DNA from: Gleimia europaea ACS-120-V-Col10b
Lineage (GTDB): Bacteria; Actinomycetota; Actinomycetes; Actinomycetales; Actinomycetaceae
Length of the DNA: 64,000 nucleotides
Assembly (NCBI RefSeq): GCF_000411155.1
Contig: NZ_KE150266.1
Coordinates: 1,302,001-1,366,000 of the forward strand
Reading direction: 5' to 3'
The notes under the pieces were generated by a model. The model made no database searches. It was not told the origin of the DNA and was given only the letters and a program-made list of their open reading frames with translations. A program made the position numbers and the translations under genes. Of this stretch, positions 53,894 to 61,534 are shown piece after piece (within the stretch, counting starts at the first letter, position 1; each line of letters starts with the position of its first letter).

Positions 53894-54556
53894 ATGAGTT
53901 CAACTGTTACCTACCCCGGCTTGTTCATCACATTCGAGGGCGGCGATTCTTGCGGTAAATCTACACAGATCGCGTCAACCAAGCAGTGGCTAGAGGAAAG
54001 CGGGATTGCCCCACTACTTACCCGCGAGCCGGGTGGCACTGAGCTGGGGGAGAAGTTGCGCGAACTCATCATTCACGGCCCAGATGACATGGATTCGCAC
54101 ACGGAGGCCCTGCTGTATTCCGCGCAACGCGCCTACCATATGGAAACGAAGGTGCGGCCGGCACTACTTCGTGGCGAGGTGGTGTTGCAGGACCGCTACT
54201 TGGATTCTTCTGTGGCATACCAAGGTGCTGCGCGGGAGCTGGGCGTAGACGAGATATTGCAGTTGAATCTGTGGGCCGTCAAGGGGTTGTTACCGGACGT
54301 GACGATCTTCTTGGACCTGGATCCAGAAGTGGCGTTTGCGCGACGCACGGGCGAGCCAGACCGGTTGGAGCGAGAGCCAAACTCGTTCCAGCATCGCGTT
54401 CGCGAGCAGTACTACGAGCTGTCTAAGACCTACCCGGATCGCTACCGTGTGATTGATGCTTCGGGTGATGTTCAGAGCGTTCAGCGCCAGATTCGCCAGG
54501 CTTTGGAGCCGTTCATTGAAAAGCATTTGCACGCAGGCAAGGTTGGCCACGCGTGA
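53894..54556 (+). CDS. tmk: Thymidylate kinase
   Basis: A 220-residue kinase making dTDP from dTMP. P-loop FEGGDSCGKSTQ near residue 12, with Ser-Cys where many enzymes have Gly-Ala. DR motif LQDRYLDSSVAYQG near 100, and REPGGTELGEKLREL near 45. The LID segment ARRTGEPDRLEREP near 155 lies in the C-terminal third. Start MSSTVTYPGLF follows GAGGA. Its stop overlaps holB (GTGA), the usual neighbour in actinobacteria. Confidence 0.95.
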   Translation: MSSTVTYPGLFITFEGGDSCGKSTQIASTKQWLEESGIAPLLTREPGGTELGEKLRELIIHGPDDMDSHTEALLYSAQRAYHMETKVRPALLRGEVVLQDRYLDSSVAYQGAARELGVDEILQLNLWAVKGLLPDVTIFLDLDPEVAFARRTGEPDRLEREPNSFQHRVREQYYELSKTYPDRYRVIDASGDVQSVQRQIRQALEPFIEKHLHAGKVGHA

Positions 54557-55734
54557 GTGTTTGGGATGATCTTGTAGGCCAGGCCCGCGCGGTTGAGACG
54601 CTGCAGGCTGCGGCAAGGCGTGCCCGCGACATTGTGGAAAATCCCGAAAATTCTGAGAATGCTCGGGCGATGACGCACTCGTGGCTCATCACAGGCCCTC
54701 CAGGGTCGGGACGTTCGAGCGTGGCTAGAGCGTTTGCCGCAGCGTTGCAGTGCACCGGAGAAGAGGTAGGGTGCGGTGCCTGCCCAGGATGTACCTCCAC
54801 GCTTGCCCGCTCAAATGGTGACGTGACGGATGTTGAGACCAGCTCGGTGATCATCCCGATCGAGCAGATTCGTGACCTCGTGTATCAATCGCAGTCGGCA
54901 CCGTCGCGCGGACGCTGGCGTGTAATCCTCATTGAGGACGCGGACCGCATGATGGAGCGCGGTGCAAACACGCTGCTTAAAGCAATTGAAGAGCCTCCTG
55001 AGCGCACGGTTTGGTTGCTTTGTACGCCGAGCCCGGAAGACATGATCACCACGATCCGCTCGCGCTGTAGGCATTTGGCGCTTCGCATCCCGCCGGCTGG
55101 TGATGTGGCGCAGCTTTTGACGGATAAGTACGGGGTAGCTCCCGAGCGGGCCGCTGCTGCCGCGCGTCTTGCGCAGTCCCACATTGGGCGGGCGAAAGGC
55201 TTGGCCAGTGACGATGCGAAGATCCGTGAATACCAGGAGCTAATGCACTTAGCGCTGGGGGCCACGTCGATTGGTGAGGCCGTGTTGAACGCGGAAACCT
55301 TGATGGCGCGGGCTACGGATATTGAAACGAAACGGCAAGAGACTGCTTTTGAAGCGGAGGAGGCCGAGCTGCGCCGCGCGCTTGGTATTGGTGAGGGCGA
55401 ATCGATCCCGGCTCACATGCGCTATCACTTTAAGAACTTGAAGGACGAGCAAAAGCGCCAGGCAACGCGCATGCAAAGAGACGCGCTCGACCGTGTTTTA
55501 CTTGACTTGCTGGCATTCTTTAGAGATCTTCTGGCGGGGCAACTGGGTGCTGAAGTGGGGCAAATTAGCGTGGGTTTGGATGACGCGCTTCGCGACCGGG
55601 CGCGGAAACTGAATGTGCATGCGACGTTAGAATGCATTAGCCACGTGGAACGCGCCCGGCAGCTGTTGCAAACTAATACGAAACCGCTCCTGATTATGGA
55701 GGCCCTACTAGCGGCGCTTGTGCCAGGGAAGTAG
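54553..55734 (+). CDS. holB: DNA polymerase III subunit delta'
   Basis: A 393-residue clamp-loader subunit. The P-loop is GPPGSGRSS, with Arg for Lys, as expected for the non-hydrolysing delta' subunit. A four-Cys zinc module is at CTGEEVGCGACPGC near 75-90. SRC motif in TTIRSRC near 160. The C-terminal part is a helical collar domain. GTG start overlaps the tmk stop. Confidence 0.93.
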   Translation: MSVWDDLVGQARAVETLQAAARRARDIVENPENSENARAMTHSWLITGPPGSGRSSVARAFAAALQCTGEEVGCGACPGCTSTLARSNGDVTDVETSSVIIPIEQIRDLVYQSQSAPSRGRWRVILIEDADRMMERGANTLLKAIEEPPERTVWLLCTPSPEDMITTIRSRCRHLALRIPPAGDVAQLLTDKYGVAPERAAAAARLAQSHIGRAKGLASDDAKIREYQELMHLALGATSIGEAVLNAETLMARATDIETKRQETAFEAEEAELRRALGIGEGESIPAHMRYHFKNLKDEQKRQATRMQRDALDRVLLDLLAFFRDLLAGQLGAEVGQISVGLDDALRDRARKLNVHATLECISHVERARQLLQTNTKPLLIMEALLAALVPGK

Positions 55735-55742
55735 AGGAAAGC

Positions 55743-57302
55743 GTGAAGAATGTGAAACTCGCGGCAACAGTTGGCGCGTTTACCCTGTTGTTGTCAGCAT
55801 GTTCTGCTTCGCCGCAGGCGCAGGTGTCGGAGGAAACCGTTCAGATAAACGCTCCCGAACCGACACTTCAAAGCTTTTACGACCAGCGCGTTGAGTGGCA
55901 AGATTGCGGCGGGGACGCTTCCGTAGTGGACTTCACGGAGGGGCGTGCAGCGCAGAAAGAGTTCACGTGCGCGAAAGTAACTGTTCCTTTGGAGTATGAG
56001 AATCCAGGCAATGGGACCATTGAGTTGCAACTGGTGAAGTACTCGAAGTCTGCAGGCGCTAAACCGCTTGTATTCAACCCGGGCGGGCCTGGAGGCAGCG
56101 CGGTTTCGGCGTTGCCAAACATGGTGGATTACACGTTCACTGAAAAGCTAATGAAAGGCTACGACATTGTTGCAGTTGATCCGAGGGGCGTTGGCCTTTC
56201 TGCCCCCGTGCGTTGCCTAACTGCGGAGGAAACTGACGAGTTTAGGGCCGAGGATACTCCCGCAACGGTGGAGGAGATCCGCGAAGCGGCTCGCAAGATG
56301 GGTGAGACGTGCCTGGAGAAGTCTCCAGAAATGACAAGACATTCTGACTCTGAATCTGCAATGCGAGATATGGATGTAGTTCGCGCTGCGCTAGGGCAGG
56401 AAAAGCTTGACTACATGGGTCTTTCTTACGGCACTTTCCTTGGAGCCTTGTACGCGGACACGTTCCCACAACAAGTAGGACGTTTTGTGCTCGATGGGGT
56501 GCTCGACCCGTCAATTCCGGTGGACGAGGTGGCAGAGGGCCAGGCCACAGGGTTTGAAAATGTTCTTGCGTTCTGGCTGGATGAGGGTTCTAAGAGGGGA
56601 CAGATTGCTCTTAAGGGCTCAACGGATCAGATGAAAGAGCAACTGGGCGAGTGGCTTGATTCTTTGGAGGAGGAGCCGCTGACTACCTCTGATCCGAACC
56701 GCCCGCTCACCAAGGCATTGGCAACGTCTGCCATCCTCGCCCTCATGTATGACGATTCAACTTGGAACGTGGCGTGGGCGGGGCTTTCGCAGGCGATGAA
56801 TTCAAAGGACGGGTCTATCTTGCTGCAGGTTGCTGACCTGTATGCGGATAGGCAGGATGACGGTTCTTACAAGACCAACTCGCTTGACGCGTTCACGGTG
56901 ATTAATTCCTTGGATTACAAGGCGTTGGATGATGAGCAGATGCAGATGTATGCGGATCGAATTTTGCGTAATTCTCCGCTGCTCGGTGAAGGGTTTATCT
57001 ACTCTTCTGCGTCGATTGCGGGTTGGCCGGTTGAGTCTCGTGACACTCGCCGAGAGGTGAAGGCGAGTGGAGCGGATCCGATTTTGGTGATTGGCACTAC
57101 GTATGATCCGGCAACTCCGTACTACTGGGCAGAGAGCCTGGCAAAACAGTTGGAGTCTGGCCATCTGCTGAAGGTGGAGGGTTTTAAACACACCGCTTAT
57201 TCGCGCAAGGCGGGCAACTGCGTGACAGATGCAGTTGATGATTTCATGTTGTCGGGCAAGCTTCCTTCCGAGGGGGCTTCTTGCAAGTTGCCCAAGCAGT
57301 GA
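55743..57302 (+). CDS. Secreted TAP-family alpha/beta-hydrolase (tripeptidyl aminopeptidase-like) lipoprotein
   Basis: A 519-residue protein with GTG start. Lipobox LSAC at ~18-21 predicts a membrane-tethered lipoprotein. NPGGPGGSAVSALP near 103 is the oxyanion region, DYMGLSYGTFLGALYADTFP near 223 holds the nucleophile Ser (GLSYGT), LDGVLDPSIP follows, and VIGTTYDPATPYYWAESLA near 445 plus FKHTAYSRKAGNC near 480 give the Asp and His. This is the SlpD/SlpE tripeptidyl aminopeptidase family of actinobacteria, which trims peptides outside the cell. Starts 8 bp after holB, possibly co-transcribed. Confidence 0.92.
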   Translation: MKNVKLAATVGAFTLLLSACSASPQAQVSEETVQINAPEPTLQSFYDQRVEWQDCGGDASVVDFTEGRAAQKEFTCAKVTVPLEYENPGNGTIELQLVKYSKSAGAKPLVFNPGGPGGSAVSALPNMVDYTFTEKLMKGYDIVAVDPRGVGLSAPVRCLTAEETDEFRAEDTPATVEEIREAARKMGETCLEKSPEMTRHSDSESAMRDMDVVRAALGQEKLDYMGLSYGTFLGALYADTFPQQVGRFVLDGVLDPSIPVDEVAEGQATGFENVLAFWLDEGSKRGQIALKGSTDQMKEQLGEWLDSLEEEPLTTSDPNRPLTKALATSAILALMYDDSTWNVAWAGLSQAMNSKDGSILLQVADLYADRQDDGSYKTNSLDAFTVINSLDYKALDDEQMQMYADRILRNSPLLGEGFIYSSASIAGWPVESRDTRREVKASGADPILVIGTTYDPATPYYWAESLAKQLESGHLLKVEGFKHTAYSRKAGNCVTDAVDDFMLSGKLPSEGASCKLPKQ

Positions 57303-57422
57303 CTATTGCTTCCGTATTGCTGGACTAGCGTTCCGTCTAAGGGACTGAGCGTCCACAGCTTGCTCCTTGTCGATCCAGTAATATCGAGATTGCTGGGTCG
57401 GGTGTAGATCACAGTGCGCGGT

Positions 57423-57452
57423 TTGCCGGTGCGGGGGTTCATTCGCTAGAGT
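57423..57452 (+). promoter_or_regulatory. Candidate promoter of tRNA-Thr
   Basis: TTGCCG (57423-57428), 18-bp spacer, TAGAGT (57447-57452). The tRNA begins 22 bp further. Confidence 0.45.
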
Positions 57453-57474
57453 AAGGCTCGTGCCTTGTGGCGTT

Positions 57475-57547
57475 GCCGCCTTAGCTCAGTCGGCAGAGCG
57501 ATTCACTCGTAATGAATAGGTCGTGGGTTCGATTCCCACAGGCGGCT
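57475..57547 (+). tRNA. tRNA-Thr(CGU), probable attachment site
   Basis: A 73-nt tRNA. Acceptor GCCGCCT (57475-57481) pairs with AGGCGGC (57540-57546). Anticodon stem ATTCA/TGAAT with loop CTCGTAA gives CGU. CCA is not encoded. Phage-like genes begin directly after it, so its 3' end is the likely attL of a mobile element; the matching attR is not in the window. Confidence 0.95.
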
Positions 57548-57848
57548 CTGAGCCAGCCCCCGCGAAAGCGGGGGCTTTCGCATATCCAGGGACGAACGGT
57601 GCGGGAATCCAGCTACCGTCGGCTCCCTTTACTGGCATCAGGTCGTTAGGTGTTAGCCCGTAGTTCATGGCGATCGTCAGCAATTCTTCAGCAGACCACT
57701 TTGCGTACCCATGTAGCCTACGTGAGACATTTTGACCGGTCACGCCTAGAAGGTTTCCCAAGTCGCTCCGCGTTTGGTTGTGCAGGAACATGTACTGAGC
57801 AACGGTCATGCCAATTGCTCTGTCGAAATTAATTACCTCATCTGCCAT
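57486..57848 (-). CDS. XRE-family repressor-like protein whose C-terminus is read from the tRNA gene
   Basis: A 120-residue protein. Helix-turn-helix: MFLHNQTRSDLGNLLGVTGQNVSRRLHG, with recognition helix in GQNVSRRLHG. After DLMPVKGADGSWIPAPF the frame runs through the tRNA terminator (AKAPAFAGAG) and into the antisense of tRNA-Thr (VGIEPTTYSLRVNRS), where its stop lies at 57486. The native end was presumably exchanged at integration. ATG at 57848 has no ribosome-binding site but sits 6 bases after a -10 (TACAAT). Likely the element's lysogeny-type repressor. Confidence 0.8.
   Translation of the reverse strand: MADEVINFDRAIGMTVAQYMFLHNQTRSDLGNLLGVTGQNVSRRLHGYAKWSAEELLTIAMNYGLTPNDLMPVKGADGSWIPAPFVPGYAKAPAFAGAGSEPPVGIEPTTYSLRVNRSAD
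57555..57579. terminator. Hairpin terminator after tRNA-Thr
   Basis: AGCCCCCGC (57555-57563), GAAA loop, GCGGGGGCT (57568-57576), then TT. It lies inside the C-terminal codons of the antisense XRE gene. Confidence 0.88.
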
Positions 57849-57854
57849 GCTTCT

Positions 57855-57883
57855 ATTGTATCAAGTGAACGAAATGTGCACAA
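57855..57883 (-). promoter_or_regulatory. Promoter of the XRE repressor (leaderless)
   Basis: Minus strand: -35 TTGTGC (57883-57878), 17-bp spacer, -10 TACAAT (57860-57855), then 6 bases to the ATG at 57848. Confidence 0.7.
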
Positions 57884-57891
57884 GTAAAACA

Positions 57892-57920
57892 TTGACAATC
57901 ATGTACACGGTTTATAGATT
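57892..57920 (+). promoter_or_regulatory. Promoter of the excisionase-like gene (leaderless)
   Basis: -35 TTGACA (57892-57897), 17-bp spacer, -10 TAGATT (57915-57920), then 6 bases to the ATG at 57927. Related octamers ATGTGCAC (57874-57881) and ATGTACAC (57901-57908) lie around the two promoters and could be repressor sites. Confidence 0.72.
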
Positions 57921-57926
57921 GTATGC

Positions 57927-58214
57927 ATGAACGAAAAACGCACACATGTACTGAAGCAGGGCGATTTGCTCACGGGGCGTGAAGCGGCTGCACGACTGCA
58001 AGATGTCTCTTATGCAAAGTTGATGCGCTGGGCGCGGGAGCGCAAAGTTCCCTATGTCGAGAACCTGGCAGGTCGCAAAATGTTTCGCGTCGAGGATATT
58101 GAGGCTCTAAACACCTATACGTTCGTTCCCGCGCGCGATGATGATCCTCTCTTGCCGGAAGATCGTGTACTGCCTGGTTTTTCTGTGTCTGGTGGTGAGT
58201 CTGGTGAGTGCTGA
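57927..58214 (+). CDS. Excisionase-like helix-turn-helix protein
   Basis: A 95-residue protein of the MerR/excisionase DNA-binding type. LTGREAAARLQDVSYAKLMRWARERKVPYVENLAGRKMFRVEDIEAL (parts: TGREAAARL, KLMRWARERKVPY, GRKMFRVEDIEAL) is the standard winged-helix signature of small Xis-like proteins. A loose acidic C-terminus follows. No ribosome-binding site; the transcript is predicted to start at the ATG. The stop overlaps the next gene by 11 bases. It may direct excision or activate the replication genes; no integrase is seen yet. Confidence 0.75.
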   Translation: MNEKRTHVLKQGDLLTGREAAARLQDVSYAKLMRWARERKVPYVENLAGRKMFRVEDIEALNTYTFVPARDDDPLLPEDRVLPGFSVSGGESGEC

Positions 58215-58470
58215 GGCTGTTCAGTGGGCTTGGCGGGTTGAGTGTCGCCGGTTGAGTGACAAGGTGGTTTTGTTGCGTTTGGCGTGGAAGGCGAATAGTG
58301 AGGGTGCTGTTCGTGTTGATCCGGCGCAGGAGTCGGGTGTGACGGGTTTGAGTTTGTCTCGGGTGGAGGCGTCTATTTCTTCTTTGGAGCGTGCAGGTCT
58401 TATTGATGCGCGGCGCTGGTCTGATTCGGGTTGTTGGTCGGTTCGCTTGTTGTTAGGGGGTGCGCTGTGA
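58204..58470 (+). CDS. Short winged-helix protein, cassette 1
   Basis: An 88-residue protein starting GTG at 58204. VQWAWRVECRRLSDKVVLLRLAWKA opens it, then LSLSRVEASISSLERAGLIDARRW, a wing-type helix-turn-helix ending. The opening pattern W-A-W then leucine-rich helix is shared with the next gene and with 60962-61174. It resembles the DNA-binding N-domain of replication initiators of actinobacterial elements. Overlaps both neighbours (GTGA at 58467). Confidence 0.6.
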   Translation: MSAEAVQWAWRVECRRLSDKVVLLRLAWKANSEGAVRVDPAQESGVTGLSLSRVEASISSLERAGLIDARRWSDSGCWSVRLLLGGAL

Positions 58471-58752
58471 GTATTTTGGCTATGACTTGGGCGTGGGGGT
58501 TGGAGGCTTTAGACACGTCGCAGGCGATGGTTCTTTTAGCGTTGGCGGACGCGGCTAACGATGATGGTTTTGCGTGTTGGCCCTCGCAGGAGACTCTTGC
58601 TCGCAAGTCGCGCATGTCGGTGCGGTCGGTGAAGCGCCATATCGCAACGTTGCGCGATGTTGGTTTGATCGATGTGGAAACACAATCATCTACTCGCGGT
58701 CGTAGGGCTAATTTGTACCGACTTCATGTAGGAGTAGAACCAGACTTTTCTG

Positions 58753-58760
58753 CGCTAAGT
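58753..58760. repeat. Target-site duplication, left copy
   Basis: CGCTAAGT directly abuts the IS left inverted repeat. The same octamer is at 60199-60206. Confidence 0.92.
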
Positions 58761-60198
58761 GAGCGTGTCAAGTTGTTTGTGTGTGGGGCTTGATTTCTTA
58801 GAGGTATTGGTCGAAGCGGTCGGGGTAGGCCACGGCCATTTGGTTGATGGCTTGTTTCCACCCTGAAACCTTTCCGCCTTCAACGAGCCGGCTAGCTGAA
58901 GCGGCGGCTCGTTTACCTTCTTTAGCGCGTTTAGCTGCGCGTTTGTCTTCAATATTGCATATCATCAACCACAGAGTCTTCAACGCGGACTCATCATTGG
59001 TGAACTGCACCCGGTTACGAGTGGCTTTACGCAGCTCATTGTTAAACGACTCAATCGAATTCGTCGTGTAGATGACCTTGCGGGCTGCCGGCGGAAACTG
59101 CAAGAACGGCACGAACCGCTCCCATGCGTCTTGCCAGACCTTCACAGACCTGGGGTATTTCTCGCCAAACTCAGAGGATGCGAACTCAGCCAGTGCCGCT
59201 GCAGCAGTGGATTCATCAGGGGCGGTATAGACCTTCTTCAATGCTGCCGACACGGTCTTGCGGTCGCCGTAGGCCACCCACCGGTTGGCAGCACGAATCA
59301 GGTGCACGATACAGGTCTGCACCATCGAACCTGGCCAGGTTGCCTCCACTGCCTCAGGCAAGCCTTTGAGCCCGTCACAGCAGACAATGAAGACGTCTTT
59401 GACCCCGCGATTCGACAGGTTGGAGCACACCTGCGCCCAAAAGGATGCTCTTTCTTCCTTGGCGATCCAGAGTCCTAGGATGTGTTTGATTCCGTCGATG
59501 TCCACGCCGATGGCCATATAGGCGCTCTTGTTGACTACGCGTCCACCGTCACGGACTTTGATGCGCAATGCGTCAAGGAAGATGACGGGGTAGAACTCGT
59601 CGAGCTGGCGGTTTTGCCACACCAGTACCTCATCAAGGACTGCGTCAGTGACAGCGGAAATCGTCTCATGGGAGATATCCACCCGCATGGCGGTGGCCAT
59701 ATGGTGCTGAATATCGCGCACGGTCATGCCGCCGGCATACAAGCTCACGATCATGTCATCGACGTCAGTCAAGCGCCTGGAGCCTTTGGGAACCATGGTG
59801 GGAAGAAACGTCCCAGCCCTGTCTCTGGGAACGTCTACGGTAACCGGCCCGTAATTGGAATCAACCGTCTTCGGGTAGGTGCCATTGCGGTGATTATCAG
59901 TCCCAGCTGCCGCTTTAGCGTCCCGATCACCGGATTGATAGCCGAGGTGGGCATCCATCTCAGCATTCAAACCTCGGGTAATCGAGGCTTGCAACATGCC
60001 GCGCACCAGGTCATTGGCATCCGTGGTGGAAGTGCCCAATTCGTCGATCAGCTTAGCGATTTCAGGGTTAGCAAGAAGCTTCTCCTCAATCGCGTCAATC
60101 TTGGCCTTATCAGCCGGGTCTCGTCTTGCCACAGTAGTCATTCTGGCTTATCTCCTTATGCGGGATGGATTCCCACACACAAACCATCAAACACTCTC
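58761..60198 (-). mobile_element. IS256-family insertion sequence, 1438 bp
   Basis: The terminal inverted repeats are 27 bp: left 58761-58787 starts GAGCGTGTC and ends GTTTGTGTGTGGG; the right (60172-60198, read inward) starts GAGAGTGTT and ends with the same 13 bases. The flanks carry an 8-bp duplication, typical for this family. The single intact transposase suggests the element could still move. Confidence 0.93.
58798..60141 (-). CDS. IS256-family (mutator-type) transposase
   Basis: A 447-residue DDE transposase. ATG at 60141 follows AAGGAG. Signatures: FLDALRIKVRDGGRVVNKSAYMAIGVD (parts: FLDALRIKVRDG) with the first Asp, FIVCCDGLKGLPEAVEATWP with the second Asp near 250, and the C-terminal RKVIYTTNSIESFNNELRKATRNR with the family's Glu region. 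Full length, no stop or frameshift. Transcribed against the gene it interrupts. Confidence 0.96.
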   Translation of the reverse strand: MTTVARRDPADKAKIDAIEEKLLANPEIAKLIDELGTSTTDANDLVRGMLQASITRGLNAEMDAHLGYQSGDRDAKAAAGTDNHRNGTYPKTVDSNYGPVTVDVPRDRAGTFLPTMVPKGSRRLTDVDDMIVSLYAGGMTVRDIQHHMATAMRVDISHETISAVTDAVLDEVLVWQNRQLDEFYPVIFLDALRIKVRDGGRVVNKSAYMAIGVDIDGIKHILGLWIAKEERASFWAQVCSNLSNRGVKDVFIVCCDGLKGLPEAVEATWPGSMVQTCIVHLIRAANRWVAYGDRKTVSAALKKVYTAPDESTAAAALAEFASSEFGEKYPRSVKVWQDAWERFVPFLQFPPAARKVIYTTNSIESFNNELRKATRNRVQFTNDESALKTLWLMICNIEDKRAAKRAKEGKRAAASASRLVEGGKVSGWKQAINQMAVAYPDRFDQYL

Positions 60199-60206
60199 CG
60201 CTAAGT
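60199..60206. repeat. Target-site duplication, right copy
   Basis: CGCTAAGT, identical to 58753-58760. Confidence 0.92.
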
Positions 60207-60213
60207 CGCCAAA

Positions 60214-60364
60214 GGGCCAAATTGGCCCCTAGCAATACTGCGGGTGCGGAGATGGTTGATATTCCGCCAAAGGGCCAAAATGACCCTTTGCGGAATGACG
60301 GGTCAGATGAGGCACCCAAGGGGACACCCATGACCCCTACCAAGGGGACACCCATGACCCCTTG
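60214..60364. repeat. Palindromes and tandem repeats inside the initiator gene linker (possible origin)
   Basis: GGGCCAA-A-TTGGCCC at 60214-60228 is a perfect palindrome. 60261-60296 is a long inverted repeat (ATTCCGC..AAAGGG / CCCTTT..GCGGAAT) with one bulge. Two 24-bp tandem units, CAAGGGGACACCC and onward, start at 60317 and 60341. All encode the low-complexity linker. Initiator genes of some phages (lambda O) carry iterons and the origin in this position. Confidence 0.55.
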
Positions 60365-60961
60365 CAATATAAGAACCGTAATTAAGAACCACCAAACCAA
60401 ACCAACGCGCGTGCGCGAGGAAGCGCCGGTAGCGCAAGAGGATGAGTCTTTTGGTCTGGTTCGGTCTGGTGTGGATGCCGAGATTGATTCTTTACCGTTA
60501 GAGGCGGATGTGGAGTTGATCGCGCAGTGTCTACCAGCGTTCATGCGGGCGATGGATGCCGGTGGCGCGGTCGCGGTCACGCAGGCGTTGCGTGATTGTT
60601 TGGACGCGGGTTGGCAGCCAGGCCAGATTCGCGAGGTGATGAATCAGGCTTTGCCTCCCAATGTCGGACGCTTGTCGCGTTTGGTGTCTTACAGGCTTCG
60701 AGAGAACGTGCTTAAGGGCGAACCGCCTGCCCGTAGTGCGGACGAGGACGCGGGCGTTCGTCGAGAGCGTGAGCGCGAGGCGTTGCGCTTGCGTCAAGAG
60801 CGCAGCGAGGCTCTTGCAGGCCAGGGTGAGAGCGTGGATGTTGATCCGTTGTGGGAGCAGGCTTGGAGCCAGGTTGTGTCTGAGAACCCGGAGGCGTCTC
60901 GCGTGGAGCAGTTGCGCCTGGCGCAGGCACGCCACGAAGTGCTGCTTGGTGGTGAGTCGGC

Positions 60962-61174
60962 GTGAGTGTGTCGTGGCCGGTGTGGGCGCGTGGGGTAGAG
61001 GGTTTAACCCCGGCGCAGTCGTTGGTGTTGTTGGAGCTTGCCCGTTTGGCAGATGCGCGGGACTGGACCAAGCGCGAACTAAACGCCGCAGGTTTCTTCG
61101 ACGTAGTGAAGCTACCGCGCGTAAAGAAGATCGATACTCAAACTCACCGCGCGTCCTCTCCCGAGTTGGGTTGA
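60962..61174 (+). CDS. Short winged-helix protein, cassette 3 (truncated-looking)
   Basis: A 70-residue protein with GTG start overlapping the previous stop (GTGA). VSWPVWARGVEGLTPAQSLVLLELARLADARD matches the opening of the two upstream winged-helix genes (parts: SWPVWARGVEGLTP, LLELARLADARD). After residue ~33 the expected wing motif is missing and the sequence becomes basic and unrelated (VKLPRVKKIDTQT), so it looks like a remnant joined to other DNA. A hairpin terminator follows. Confidence 0.55.
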   Translation: MSVSWPVWARGVEGLTPAQSLVLLELARLADARDWTKRELNAAGFFDVVKLPRVKKIDTQTHRASSPELG

Positions 61175-61177
61175 ACA

Positions 61178-61215
61178 CAAGGCGGCTAATCCCTTCCAGT
61201 GGGCTAGCCGCCTTG
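61178..61215 (+). terminator. Terminator of the winged-helix gene cluster
   Basis: CAAGGCGGCTA (61178-61188) pairs perfectly with TAGCCGCCTTG (61205-61215). There is no T tract. Confidence 0.65.
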
Positions 61216-61534
61216 CGCGCGAGGTCTCGGGTTAAGCATCTTCTCGCGGTAGAACAAGTAACAGGCAGCCTCATCTAAGAGTGGGTAGATGTAAACCAGC
61301 TTTGCTACCAAGTCTCTGAAGTGAGTTTAGCCTCGCACTACAGTCGTGAGTCCGCATCACCTTCACACCATAAACAAGTATTCATCGTGTGATTGAACAA
61401 AGTCGCATATCCGTAGGTGCCGTTATAGCTATATTCAAAACATGTGAAGTTCGTGCCGAGCGCGGCAGAGTCTGATGATATTGCGCGTAATAAGTACAGG
61501 TTTTGCTTAGACTTAATCCAACGTTAGGAGAATA
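61216..61534. other. Intergenic region before the ParB-like gene
   Basis: About 320 bp without a supported gene and with lower G+C than the region to its left. No repeat of the tRNA-Thr 3' end was found here, so the element does not end at this point. AGGAG at 61527 is the ribosome-binding site of the next gene. Confidence 0.5.

Larger units (their letters stand above)
58467..60965 (+). pseudogene. Winged-helix replication-initiator-like gene, interrupted by an IS256-family element
   Basis: The 5' part runs from GTG at 58467: MTWAWGLEALDTSQAMVLLALADAANDDG (parts: TWAWGLEALD, LLALADAANDDG), then CWPSQETLARKSRMSVRSVKRHI, a textbook helix-turn-helix (HTH_36-like). The IS enters at codon 98. After it the frame resumes at 60207: RQRAKLAPSNTAGAE, a Pro/Gly/Thr linker with two KGTPMTP repeats, then a helical C-terminal domain ending 60965. 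Deleting 58761-60206 (IS plus one copy of the duplication) joins the parts in frame as a 350-residue protein. As it stands, the N-terminal fragment ends at 58793 within the IS. A downstream fragment could still be translated from within the IS end (ATG 60165). Confidence 0.85.

Noticed and set aside
57197..57442. 81-codon minus-strand frame between the peptidase and tRNA-Thr
   Set aside because: It overlaps the 3' end of a well-supported gene and has no ribosome-binding site or family match.
61216..61534. Searched for a second copy of the tRNA-Thr 3' end (attR)
   Set aside because: No match here or up to the right edge, so the element's right boundary cannot be placed.
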